Assembly (NCBI GenBank): GCA_028753945.1
Contig: JAPNXP010000011.1
Location: forward strand, 310,001-374,000
DNA: 64,000 nt
Source of the DNA: Hexactinellida sp. DTS-2022
Lineage: Eukaryota > Porifera > Hexactinellida
Direction of reading: 5' to 3'
The notes beneath the pieces were generated by a model. It did no database searches. It was not told where the DNA came from and saw only the letters and a list, made by a program, of their open reading frames with translations. Numbering within the stretch: position 1 is the stretch's first letter; every line of letters starts with the position of its first letter. The translations under genes were made by a program, and so were the position numbers. This document shows positions 21,415 through 32,479 of the stretch, piece by piece.

Positions 21415-24400
21415 ATTAAATAATTGAACCATAGATATGTTAGAAGTGCATTGGTTATAGCTAACAAATTGTAATCTAATTTATATACTTTGATATTTTT
21501 ATCATAAAATTCGTCATGGTTTTATAATAATTTTTTGGCGACAATAATAAGCAACCATTTTTTTAGAAATTGTTTGTTTACAACTATATTTAGTTATTTT
21601 TTAACATTAATTTCCATAATTATGTTTCTCATCGCTTCTTGATACGAAATAACTTATTTTCTCTGACTCAACTACTTTTGTCTATATTACAGGATGATTG
21701 GTTTATTTTAGCAACTCCTATTCCTCTGCTCATTCAACAATAATTATTAATTAATTGGTTGTTGTCTTGTTTCCTAGCTTATTTAGCCAGTCTTGGTATT
21801 TTGATGCCTAACCAGTGCTTCGCACCTGGATGTCGTGGTAATTACCGTGGTGAGCCATACACACCAGTTTTTAAACTTCCAACTGACCCACCAGAACTAC
21901 GTCATCAATGGCTAAGAGCACTTCATCGAGTGGACATTGAAAATCTAAAACATGTATATGTTTGCCAACTTCACTTTCACCCCGAGGACATTGTCACTAT
22001 AGACAAAATTTTGCAAGCTGACGGAAGTGTCACCGAAAAGTTGCGTGAAAGGCCAAAACTTCGTCTAAATGCAGTTCCTTCTCTCTTACTCTCCCTACAT
22101 ATCTTTCGACAGCGTCTCTGGACAGACCCACTCGGCTTACACGAGACTCAAAAGAAGGACAACAATTTGCACAAGCTCTCCAACTAAGCCTTGAGCAACA
22201 AAAACGGGAGGAGTTAAGGTTTAGAGTCGACGATTTCCAAGACCTAATTTCGAAGATATCATCGCTTAATTTACCTGATAATTGGATGGTTTGGCATTCT
22301 GAGCTCGATATTATTCACATCTATCAGCCTGAACTATCAGGTCTGGCTTTGAAGGTAAAATATTCTTTGACATTGTCACAATAAGTAATAACCTAAGTGT
22401 CTTGGCATTTCGTGATAATATTGCTGTTCCTCTTGCACTCAACTTCTTATCAGATACCCGACAAGTAGAAACTTTTTTGAACGAAATTACAGAAGTACGT
22501 ACACCAGACACCATATCTACTAACCTGAACTCATCTGAATATCACATTAAGCAAGCTTCAAATCAAATTACTCTATCTATTAGTGCATTATACACGCAAT
22601 TTCCAGACTTAATTAATGACGATGATCTCGAAAATTCTCATCATTTATCTCAACTTCAATTTATTGAATGCCAATTAAATAATTTTCTTGTACATAAGAA
22701 GAGGAAGAGATATAATGTATTACCCAAGTTATGGCATTAAAAGCTCATCTCATATCTCCAGCGAGCTACAGATATTTACAATCACTAGATGTATATCATT
22801 ACCGTATCCAAGAACCCTACAAAAACTCTATTCAAACTTTGGTTTAGAAAGCGATTTTCTAGCATTTCTTAAGCAAGCGACTTCAGACTTTAGTAATAGA
22901 GACCGCAATGTAATTTTACAAATGGACGAGATACATGTCAAGTCCACCGTTGCTTATAAGGGAGGAAGAATACTCGGATATTCTATGTTACCAAATGAAC
23001 CAATTAAAACTGTTTTCGCTATAATGGTATCAAGCTTGTCCAGAAAGTGGTCGCAAATTGTCCGCCTAATTCCATGTTCTTCTAACTCTGCTGACGAGAT
23101 ATTTGCAGTTGTCAAATCTGTTATTTGTGATGTAGAATGTTGTGGTCTGACAGTACAAGTCATCTGCACTGACAACTATCCACTTAACGTTAATTTTTTC
23201 AAATTATTTTCGGCAGATAACAAGACTTTATCTCCTACCGTGATTCACCCCAAATGATCCAGAAAGAAAACTCTTTTTAATCTTCGACTTCGTGCACATA
23301 ATTAAATCAATTAGAAACAATTGGCTCAATTTAAAAGATTACGAGCGTGCGTTTGCCTACCCAAATTCGTTAATTTTTCCTAACTTTGACGACACACACA
23401 AAGTAAATATTGCTCAATTCCAAGATGTTCGATTACTTTACAAAAATGAGCAAACTTCGGTCCTCAAACAGGCACATCGTTTAACAGCAAAGGCCTGTTG
23501 GCCCACTATTTTAGAAAGACAAAATGTCAACCTGGCTTTGAAAATATTTGATACATCAACACTTACAGCTCTATCAATTTACAACTCTAAGCGAACAGAC
23601 TTTGAATCCCGCAAGACATGCGAATTTCTAGACATTATTATAAAAGTATGGAAGATATTCAATATAAATACTACACATAAACACATACGACTTAATGATG
23701 AGCTTTCAAGACCTCTTCACAATAATGATGAACGTTTAAATTTCCTCAGGCTCATAATCAACTGGCTTGCACGTTGGAGATCTCGTGAGGGTAAATATGG
23801 AAAATTAAGTCCTCAGACATTTACTAGCTTTTTCCATTCATGTCTAGCGCTGATCGAAATCGTAAATCATCTCACTCATAACTGTGGTTTTGATTATGTA
23901 CTCACATCACGATTACAGAATGACCCGATTGAACATCACTTTGGATTGTACCATATGATGTCAGGTGCACAATATCATATCACTTTTACTCAAATACTTG
24001 AAAGCGAACGGCGTATTAAACTATCAAGCATACTGAAGAGTTTCTCAAAAAAAAACGAATCGGATTACGTGAATCTAAAAGGTATAATCGAATCCTTTTC
24101 CTTCCACTTGATGAACCATCAGATTCATTAAATTTAGACACATATCTCCTAGCAATGGAATCTTTTCCGACCCTTACACTGGAAACTTCACTTCTTCAAT
24201 CAATCGCCTTTGTAGGAGGTCATGCAGTCCATACGTATTTCAAACAATCTAGTAAGTGCAAAGCTTGTTTGTCCTTGCTGACACAGGATAAAGAGCTAGA
24301 AATTGTGGATGAAAAGGATACTCACAAATTCATTCAGCTTATCGATCGAGGTGCACTCAAATGGCCATCACATATTGTGATAGATGCTATTATTATTGTT

Positions 24401-24986
24401 TTGAAAATCTATATATCAATAGAAGGTGATTCTAACTTAATGCAGCAGTTTTTGGCATGACCTTCAAGAATGATATTAATACAACTCGCTATTACATACA
24501 TAGAGGATACACAATGTGTCAGCTGGAGAAATACGTGCGGATCCTGTAATCAACAAGGATGGACTATACTCCGTAAAATCACATCAGTTGCAGCAAACTG
24601 TATTCTAGCCAATAAAGTCAGGAATGTTAACTCAATACTCAGAGAACTTGCAAATTCAAACAATGAAAATCGCAAAATTAAAAAATTCAAGTACTCATAA
24701 CTATTCAAGTACTATATAGGTTGTGAGCAAGCTTAATGGATAGCATATTTGCCGTAGAAATATGAATTTTAACTTGTAAATTGCATGCATTTGTGTTTTG
24801 ATGAGTATTATTCATTAATAAATGAACTCATAAATCATGAAAAAACATTTCTTGGACAGTTACTATAAAACTTATACTCGAACAGCATTAATTGACATAA
24901 ATGAATGAACGCTATTTGGCACTTCTAACATATCCATGGTCCATTTATTTAATTCAAAGGCATGTCCTTTTATTTCGTAGTTCACG
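21383..24986 (+). mobile_element. P-element/THAP-type DNA transposon inserted in 7TM copy 4
   Basis: A 3.6 kb element with long inverted ends: about 67 bases at 21383-21449 and 24919-24985, only a few mismatches, starting GTGAACTACGAAATAAAAGG. It is flanked by an 8-bp duplication ACAGGATC (21375-21382 and 24987-24994), the duplication length typical of P elements. Uninterrupted paralogs (near 12059 and 16895) show the single target. The internal gene is a broken THAP/P-type transposase, so this copy is non-autonomous now. The well-matched ends suggest fairly recent activity despite the coding decay. Confidence 0.92.
21804..24700 (+). pseudogene. Degenerate THAP domain P-element transposase (THAP9-like)
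   Basis: The P-type transposase binds the element ends through an N-terminal THAP zinc finger and cuts DNA with an RNase H-like core. The THAP finger begins MPNQCFAPGC at 21804, with the C2CH zinc ligands completed by CQLHFHPED. The frame then breaks repeatedly: near 22130 (continuing in another frame to 22383), near 22720-22790 around KRKRYNV, and at 23247-23250 where an extra C in CCCCAAATGATCC throws the frame. Conserved pieces are LQMDEIHVKS and YKGGRILGYS (RNase H-like core, 22918-22980) and RLQNDPIEHHFGLYHMMSGA (23911-23970), all hallmarks of THAP9/P transposases. The remaining C-terminal pieces run to 24700. With at least three frameshifts it cannot encode a full transposase. Confidence 0.88.
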
Positions 24987-25053
24987 ACAGGATCCATTGA
25001 TAGAAAAGTTAATTCGTAGGAATAATGAAGCTTATATGGGAAGAAATTATTAA
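24987..25053 (+). pseudogene. Severed 3' end of 7TM copy 4
   Basis: Reads DPLIEKLIRRNNEAYMGRNY and a TAA stop after the right copy of the target duplication. It is identical in sense to the tails of copies 1 and 2 and is no longer connected to the gene. Confidence 0.85.
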
Positions 25054-25640
25054 TAAATACGTTATAATATTAACAGCCTAATGATATACATTAAATAATA
25101 ATAATAATATATTAAATAAAGTATAGTTACTGTAATTATAATTGTTGTATTTTGTAATTAATCCCCCTTTTTCAGTATTGTTAATGATTAAATGATATAT
25201 AGTTTTATCTGAAATAAATTCATTAACAGTAGAACCTCGTTAATCGTACACCAAAGGACCGTTAAAATGTTTATCCTTAATCTTATTCGTATTAACTGAT
25301 AATTTGTATTGAATGATTTGAAGGGGGATTTCAGTCACTGGCAAAGTCATTTTAAATATAAAAATACCTTTGCGAAGCCAGGTTTTAACTTTTTTTAGAA
25401 TGAAAGGTGTTGGTCGATATACAAGAAAGCCCAATTAATTAAACAGTAAAATCCCAAAAAATTTAAATTAATCGTTGAAAACTCGGCACGATTTTCCCAT
25501 TAATTAATATAATATACAATTATAAAATCAGTGAAGCGAATTCAACTGAGATAACACAAGATCAAATGCTAACACAATTTTTACATTCACTGATATACAT
25601 ATTACAAAATACTTATTAAAGTCAAGCAATAATCAGTTTC
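25054..25640. other. Flank of the 7TM palindrome and spacer before the PTP gene
   Basis: Mirrors 18160-18610 in reverse orientation, including an AAT microsatellite and a pogo-like MITE piece (25227 to about 25333). From about 25430 to 25640 it is unique AT-rich sequence, probably the 3' UTR of the minus-strand phosphatase gene. Confidence 0.6.
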
Positions 25641-28600
25641 TTACAAAGGTTCGCTTACATGACTTGACCATGTAAATGGTGTTGTACGTGGTCCTTTCGG
25701 CTTCGCTAATCGGACACCAAAACCAACAGGCCCATATTCAATTTTAACTTTTCTACCACTGGTAACTAAGGTCTCACTTGTTGGAATGTTAGGTGTAGGC
25801 GAGTTAATTGGATTCGAAGTTTTTTGTTTGAATAAATCGGTTTTTTTAATACTCGCGATTATTCCACCCATTCCTTTACCACGCGGTTGATATGGAGTTG
25901 TAATTACCGGTTTTTCCTTAACCGGTTTTTCGTTAACTGGTTCATTACTGGGTGATTTATAAATATCAGTTGGAGAAAGAGGTGCAATTTCCGTCTGTAT
26001 ATTACCAATGATGTCATAATCATCCTCATGTTGATATACAGGTACTAATACACTAGATGGTGGGGGTGAAAGTAATGCTTCAATACTACCCATTAGTTCT
26101 TTATCATGCATTGATTTCAATGGGATTGGTGGACCTGATTCAGTACTAGATGGCCTAGGGGGGAGTAAGGGTGGCGGTGACGATGAACGTAATAATTTCT
26201 CTTTTTCTATATTTGATTGTAGGATTGTTTGAGAAACAGGTTGGTTGTTGGTGGGTTGCCAATAATCGTCTTCGTCATCACTGTACACAGTGCCTTGGTC
26301 TATCGAAGCTTGTTTCAATAGCTCTGTTATAGAGTGCTGTTCGGGAGATTCTGTATTGGGAGGAGATGGTGGCTTCTAAAGACACAAATATATAAATACA
26401 GTAAACTCCCGTTATAACTAAGCAGGGTATTATACAGGGTATTATACATTAACGAAGTTCTACTGTATTGATAAATCATGTATTTTTTTCCCTGTAACGA
26501 AGTCGGATAAAACGAAATATCTGCTTATAACGAAATGGAGATTTCCCCCAGAGCACCAAATGCATTAATTAATATCCGCTTATAATGAATTTAACGAAGG
26601 AATTTACAAGTCCCAAGCACTTCGTTATAACGAGAGTTCACTGTATACAGTAGAACCTCGTTAATACGAACACCAACGAACGGTAAAATCTGCTCGCTTT
26701 ATCCGGAAATTCGTATTAACAGTGTTCGTACTAACGAAGTTCTACTGTATATTAGGTATTAAGGAAATAAATTAAATAAAAAATGTAAATTATTAGTACA
26801 AATATGATTAACAATCTCACCATTATTCGTGGTTGTATTGGGACTGGTATACTAGGTTTCTCATTGCTATTTACATCCGGGTTATCAATTTCTTGTATTT
26901 TCTCATTAGCAACATGATTCAGTTTTTGTTCAGTCAATTTCTGCTTACTATAAGGTACGGGTAATTGTATTGGATTTTTATTTTTATCGTTTATAGGCAG
27001 TGAAGAAGTAAGGGGAATTTCAGGCTGTTTTGTTGAATTAGTTGAATGCAAGTTTACATCTGATGTAGATATTCTCTTGGTTGGTGCAATTGGTTTAATC
27101 GGAACCTGTCTTTCAGTTCTAGGTTTAATTTCAATTGTGGGAGGTTTCATTTCAATTGTTGGAGGTTTAAGCGGAGATAATGGTTTGTTTGGTAAAGTTG
27201 GTGGACTGTATTTGCGAACAATCGGTTTTTCATCTATTTTTTCATTTTCGTGGATTGAGTCGAGTGAAGCGATTTGTCGTTTTACAGGCTCTGGTGTTCG
27301 AGGTAGATTAATCGGTTTTTTGGGAAGAGAAGGTTTCTGTGTTTTGGGACTTGGTTTTGGGTTTTGATTATTGAGCTCATAGGAATTCTTTGGAGTTTGT
27401 ACTGGTGTGTTTTGTCCTATGAAAGACCAGGAATAGTAATAACAATGATATTTAAAAATAAAATCAATTTCTATTAGATTTAACATTAATTTTGCACATT
27501 TAAACAGTGTACAATATCCATTAATATGCATTATTTCAAAAAAAGTTGACTTAATGTTGATTTTGTTGCCCGATATATAATATTATTGATCAGAACGATA
27601 TCTTTTCAATTGAAACAGGCCTATTTGGATAACGAATTAATATTTACACTAAACTCTCGTTAATACGAACACCAGGAGATCGTCAAAAGCGATTTAGATC
27701 ATCCGAAATTCCTATTAACCAGAGTCACTTGCATGTATTTGCATAGGCCAGGAAATTAAACCTTATACTCCTTAACCGATATTTCCCTTATCCGTGTCCT
27801 ATTAACGAGAGTCTACTGTACTAAATTCTTACCAGACGGAGGTGCAGATTCATCTTCATTAATTTCGCCGCCTAATTCCACATTAATAACGTCTTCTCCG
27901 ATCCCAGATGGATTCTGATAAACCGGCAAAGTTATTTGAGAAAGTTTGTCTTTAATTGTTGCATCGAATAAGTGAGCAACGCTTGGATCATGTTGGTATT
28001 CATCCAAATATTGTCTCACTAATTGGAAAATCGCTTTATACACAAGTACGTATTGATCCTTGGTTTGTACCATTGCTGGTCGCTGTAATCGCATATTCCG
28101 AATTATTTCATAAACCTGGTTTGGTGTATGGAATTTCTTCGATTCAAGAAGTGCCCAAGCAAAGTCGATGCCAATTAGAGCTCCTAAGTAATACAATACA
28201 GTAAATTGATAAAGTTAATTATCAGTCAAAACCCGTTTTTTTCTGACCAAGAAAAAACCGATTGAAATTAAAACAATTCGTGTTAAAACAAAATTGGAAT
28301 ATAACCTCGTTAGTACGAACACCAGGGGACAATAATTTAAGTGTATTAACAGCCATTCGTAAATACGCTCCTAATCCTGGTCTAATACAATTTTCATACG
28401 AATAAATCACGAATTAATGTTACGGTATAGCAGAAGATTCAAAATTTTCCAAAAAATCACATTCCAAAAGGAGAGTCTCGCGCTCCTGGATAAACTTGGT
28501 CATTTTTATTCTCAACCATTCTTATAACCGGTATCCACAGTATTTCAAATATTCTTTTTAGCTAATTATAAAACGGGCTTAGTTAGACGTTCAAACTTTA

Positions 28601-29842
28601 TGGACGCTTTCAAGGTGTGTGTGACTGACGATCCGTTTTATATTACAAAATATTAAAAAATCGTGACATAAGGAAAATCCAGGAATATTAGGGCCCTCTT
28701 TAACATAAACAAAGGTTAGCGTAATAAAAGTCATATTTTGCACGAAATTTTCTTGATAATAGGTAAATATTGCTAATATTTTTGTGGATTTTTTCAAAAA
28801 ATGACCTTTTGAAAGTGTTTGAAAATACAGTCGACTCCGCTTAATAGAGTCACCTCGGGACCAGGTTACTTTGATCCGATTAAGCGGATAAACCTATTAA
28901 CCAGTGGCTCTATTAAGCGGAGTATACTGTATATTAAATAAGGTGTTGGCAGATAAAGAAACTCGTATAAAATGCGACTTATATTACACGTACTTTTGTA
29001 ATTTTTTTAAATATGAATTTTTATGTTTAAAAAATGACCATAAAGTACTTAAATACATCAAAATTCAAAAGATGTTGGCCGATAAAGAATGAAATCCTAT
29101 TAAACTTACCAGTTCTCCCACATCCAGCACTACAGTGTATCACAAGAGGAACATCATTACCATAGGGTACCATTGTTCTGAATTTCTTTATCATACTCAA
29201 TATCGGCATTACATCATTAGGCACGCCATGATCAGGCCAACCTGTATAATGCAATTGTGTAAGCATTTGATCTTCGTCACCGCAACGTATATGCATTTTA
29301 CGTTGTATTAAATCTTCTGTTATATTTTCCTCTGAAACATGACTTACAGTGATCATACCAAATTGTTTAACTTCACCAGGATTAACCCAATAATTCTTAC
29401 ACTTAGATTTACCTAATTCAACCTCGCGACATGCCATTATAACAATTTCTATAGCATGATACCATAACATACGCCAAAAATCATTCACAGTACAAGTATT
29501 TGGACCTTGTGCGGCAATATAACTAAGTTTATTCAAAGGATCTGCTATATAACTTGCATTTATATAATCTGAACCTTCTTCATTATCAATTGGGTACAAT
29601 TCAACTCTTCTTTTTTCAAATGGTAGAATATCTTTATACCGATTTTTTTTCTTATTTATCGCTAATGATCCAGCTGTCACTTGTATTTCATTGTTTGCTT
29701 TTATATCAGCACTCATTGATTTGAGGTTCTGAAATTCAGCAGAAAATCCATCTTCGTTTGTTTTGGGATTGATAGCACCTAGAGTCGATACGTGATGGAG
29801 AAATTCAAACAGTATCTTCACTTGGTCAGTGCTAGAAGACAT
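25641..29842 (-). CDS. PTP-PEST family protein tyrosine phosphatase (PTPN12/18/22-like)
   Basis: A cytosolic protein tyrosine phosphatase; family members dephosphorylate cytoskeletal and adhesion signalling proteins. Exons are 29842-29110, 28183-27833, 27416-26821 and 26375-25641. The junctions (donors GTAAGT, GTAAGA and GTGAGA; acceptors CTTAG, CATAG and TTTAG) keep the frame, giving 804 residues, close to PTPN22 and PTPN12 in length. Exon 1 holds KKNRYKDILPF, the DYINASYI substrate loop, the WPDHGVP loop with the general-acid Asp, and the catalytic HCSAGCGRTG. Exon 2 completes the domain with QRPAMVQTKDQYVLVYKAI (Q-loop). Exons 3-4 are a long Pro/Ser-rich tail. It ends with GFGVRLAKPKGPRTTPFTW, matching the C-terminal homology motif that in PTP-PEST proteins binds PSTPIP adaptors. 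An alternative in-frame ATG at 29860 adds six residues. The choice among the three vertebrate orthologs cannot be made. Confidence 0.93.
26399..26643. mobile_element. Pogo-like MITE, CAGTAAACTCCCGTTATAAC family
   Basis: Lies in the PTP intron. Left end CAGTAAACTCCCGTTATAAC; right end TTCGTTATAACGAGAGTTCACTG-type inverted match; TA flanks. It is directly abutted by a second MITE at 26648. An internal piece at about 26451-26465 looks like a right end of the CTCGTTA family (ACGAAGTTCTACTG), so it may be a nested composite. Confidence 0.7.
26648..26747. mobile_element. Pogo-like MITE, CAGTAGAACCTCGTTA family, short copy
   Basis: A 100-base element in the PTP intron, CAGTAGAACCTCGTTAATAC to TACTAACGAAGTTCTACTG, with TA on each side. 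Confidence 0.8.
27647..27818. mobile_element. Pogo-like MITE, CTCTCGTTAAT family, inverted copy in PTP intron
   Basis: Reads ACTAAACTCTCGTTAATACG at the left and TATTAACGAGAGTCTACTG at the right. Internally it matches 13282-13453 in reverse orientation. Its right end is only 15 bases from the splice donor of the preceding exon. Confidence 0.7.
28290..28500. repeat. MITE fragment and CGCTCCTAATCCTGG repeat in PTP intron
   Basis: A left-end fragment of the CTCGTTAGTACGAACACC family is fused to a copy (about 28345-28495) of the interspersed repeat also seen at 6685-6870 and, inverted, at 7772-7945. Confidence 0.55.
28828..28929. mobile_element. Pogo-like MITE, CAGTCGACTCCGCTTAAT family, best-preserved copy
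   Basis: 102 bases with near-perfect inverted ends (CAGTCGACTCCGCTTAATAG and CTATTAAGCGGAGTATACTG) and TA flanks, in the first PTP intron. Confidence 0.85.
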
Positions 29843-29934
29843 TCTTATATACACAACCATAAATATAATTAAATAAGAAATAACTCATAAGTATAACGTC
29901 TATTTCCCCTTAAGTGATATTTAAAAGTAAGTGT

Positions 29935-29954
29935 CCCCCCCCCCCCCCCCCCCC
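29935..29954. repeat. Poly-C run of 20
   Basis: Twenty consecutive C bases upstream of the PTP gene. Homopolymer length may be unreliable in assembly. Confidence 0.9.
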
Positions 29955-30059
29955 TCATTGTGAATCAATAATTTAATTAGAACCAAAGTATATACGTAGG
30001 TCAAATTATATGATAGCCAAGCATTTTAAACCATGGACCCCCTATAGTAAATATTATAC

Positions 30060-31215
30060 ATTCTGTGGGACTGTCACGGAAATTTTGGTCCCCTTGGAAA
30101 ATTGGTCAGGGTGGACCAAAATTTTCATGGAAATTTGGTCCTTCTGTGGAAAATGGTCCCTCTGAGGTTTGTGTTTATTTAGTCATATTTACTAGAATAG
30201 TAGCCTAGGCGATTTTTCGTCAAATTTGGGACCAAAAATTTTTATGAATAAGCCTGTCACTGAAAATTGATCCGGGAGCAAAATTCCATGAAAAACTGAT
30301 CCTAGGACCATTTTTCCATGGAATTTTGGTCCCCCGGACCAAAATTCCATGGAATATTGATTGGTCAGGCTAGGACCATTTTTTCCATGGAGTATTAGTC
30401 CCCCGGACCAATTTTACCCGAAAAAATTGGTCCGGGGGACCAATATTCCATGGAAATATGGTCCTATGACCAATTTTTTCGGGGGTCAATTTTCCAGTGA
30501 CAGCTCCCTCCCACTGACTGACCCTAATACATCTTGTGGACTCTAGGTTGGGAACCACTGGTCTAAATAAACCATTTTATAACCATGTTATTCTGATAAA
30601 ACTGTTTTCGATTTACAAGCAACACAGGTCTACACACCATTACACCCCATGCTGCTTTTGGTATCTCTTCAATGTACTGTGGTGCTGTCACGGAAATTTT
30701 GGTCCCCTTGGAAAATTGGTCCGGGGACCAAACTTATTCATTAAAATTTGGTCCTGGAAAATTGGTTCCTCTGAGGTTTATAACTTGATGGAAGATGAGA
30801 TTTGGGAGACTTTCATACAGTACCAGTATTGTTCCCGGGAAAAATTGGTCCGGGGACCAATATTCCATGGAAAAATGGACCTAGCCTGAAAATTTTGGTC
30901 CGGGGACCAATATGGCGAAAAATCGCCTATGCTACTATTCTAGTGAATACGGTAACTAAATAAACACAAACCTCAGAGGGACCAATTTTCCACAGAAGGA
31001 CCAAATTACCATGAAAATTTTGGTCCTCCGAGGCCAATTTTCCAAGGGGACCAAAATTTCCGAACAATCCCCATTGGTGGGACCAAAATTATAGCCTAAG
31101 ACTATTTTTTCATGGAAAATTGTGCCGGGGGACCAATATTCCTTGGAATAATGGTGCTAGGACCATTTCCGCGAAAAATTTGGTGCCGGACCAATTTTCC
31201 AGTGACAGTCCCTGT
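30060..31215. mobile_element. GGTCC-rich inverted repeat element(s)
   Basis: Two related blocks, about 30070-30502 and 30686-31208. Each begins CTGTCACGGAAATTTTGG and ends in the inverted form CCAATTTTCCAGTGACAG. Inside, GGTCC and GGACC alternate every 15-30 bases beside CATGGAA/TTCCATG blocks. Parts of the two blocks are also inverted relative to each other: GAATAGTAGCCTAGGCGATT near 30195 pairs with AATCGCCTATGCTACTATTC near 30918. There is no coding content; open frames here are by-products of the repeats. It looks like an unclassified foldback MITE family. Confidence 0.65.
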
Positions 31216-32479
31216 CATCATATCCGTCACAAAAATTGAGCTAATCTGTATTACAATATTCATAATTCATTAAACTATTTTTTATTATAATTAACAGTTT
31301 CTTGCGGTATGGCGGGGCTCAAATTACTTCGAAGTGAAGTGAAGTGGACAAGTTACTTCGTGACAGGTCATTCAAACGTTTACCTACGTATGGCCAGGAA
31401 AATTAGACACTCCCTCACTAAGGCACGTTGTTTTGACCTGTTTAGAATATAAATACGATGGTCTGTCACACATTGGCCCCCCCAAAAAAAATTATACCTG
31501 GGCCCCCTCAAATTTTCTACAATAACTTTGAATCACTTTATTGTAATGACTCATCTAAATAATGCCCCCCCAAAAAATGTTTGGTTGGCTACGCCCATGA
31601 TTGGCCTCTCCCACCTTGGTGGCATATGTAACGTTTGAAGTCCCCACAGTACAAACACAACTAATCAATAACTACCGTAATTTGAGTAATGAATAATGGA
31701 GTGTGAAGAAAAGACGATAATTATCTCAATTATAAGATAGCCTATAAGAATTCAAAGTTTGAGAAAGTCATAACAAAGAAGTTGTTTCACTGTCATGACT
31801 AGAATACCCATGGTTATTAATACAAGGAAGTTAACCTGTTAAACAATTATCTAAAAATACAGCTGTGCTGACAACATTTTCTTGTTGAGGCACTATATTC
31901 AACACCAAAAGAAAATCCTGTCGGCACAGCTGTAATTTAAAAAAATTTGTATTACAAAATGGTCCAAAAAACGTGATGTGAGAGGGGATCTAATTTTTTT
32001 GGAATTTTAGTACGTAACGTTTGAACGGCCCATATATTACATTATAAACTAAAACAGTCTTTTAATCGACACTTTTCAGTTCACACCTTTTAATAGAACC
32101 AATAAATAAACAAATTAGAATAATTGCAGAGGATACTTAGGATTCTTAGACACAACAAAAATAGTTCCCAATTTGGAAATACAAACTCCATAGCCTTGAG
32201 AAACTCTCCCCACTATACTATCACACATTTAACAGGGAAATATTACATTAACGAGGTTAACTTGTGTTGTATATCCACGTTATAGTACAAATTAAATTAT
32301 ATTGAATATTGTATGATGTAACTAAGTATAATGTAAACTGATATTAATTAATACATAATTTAGTCTATGTTGACCCAAAAAGATATAATTGTATTAATTA
32401 TTCCCACATATTTAAGTATAATATTATTTCATAATTATACCTATGTACCATTATATACGAATATATAACTGTAAAATAA
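31216..32479. other. Intergenic DNA upstream of the distant 7TM gene
   Basis: Contains a decayed hairpin (31857-31937, CAGCTGTGCTGACA to TGTCGGCACAGCTG) related to the foldback hairpins at 38743, 55529 and 56589. A half copy of the GTTACGTAACGTTTGAACG repeat ends near 32032, and an AAGTGAAGTG-type short direct repeat lies near 31330. No gene. Confidence 0.55.

Noticed and set aside
30361..30889. Open frames of 60-117 codons in the GGTCC-rich region
   Set aside because: Their peptides are translations of the repeated words on both strands; no domain is seen and the repeats explain them.
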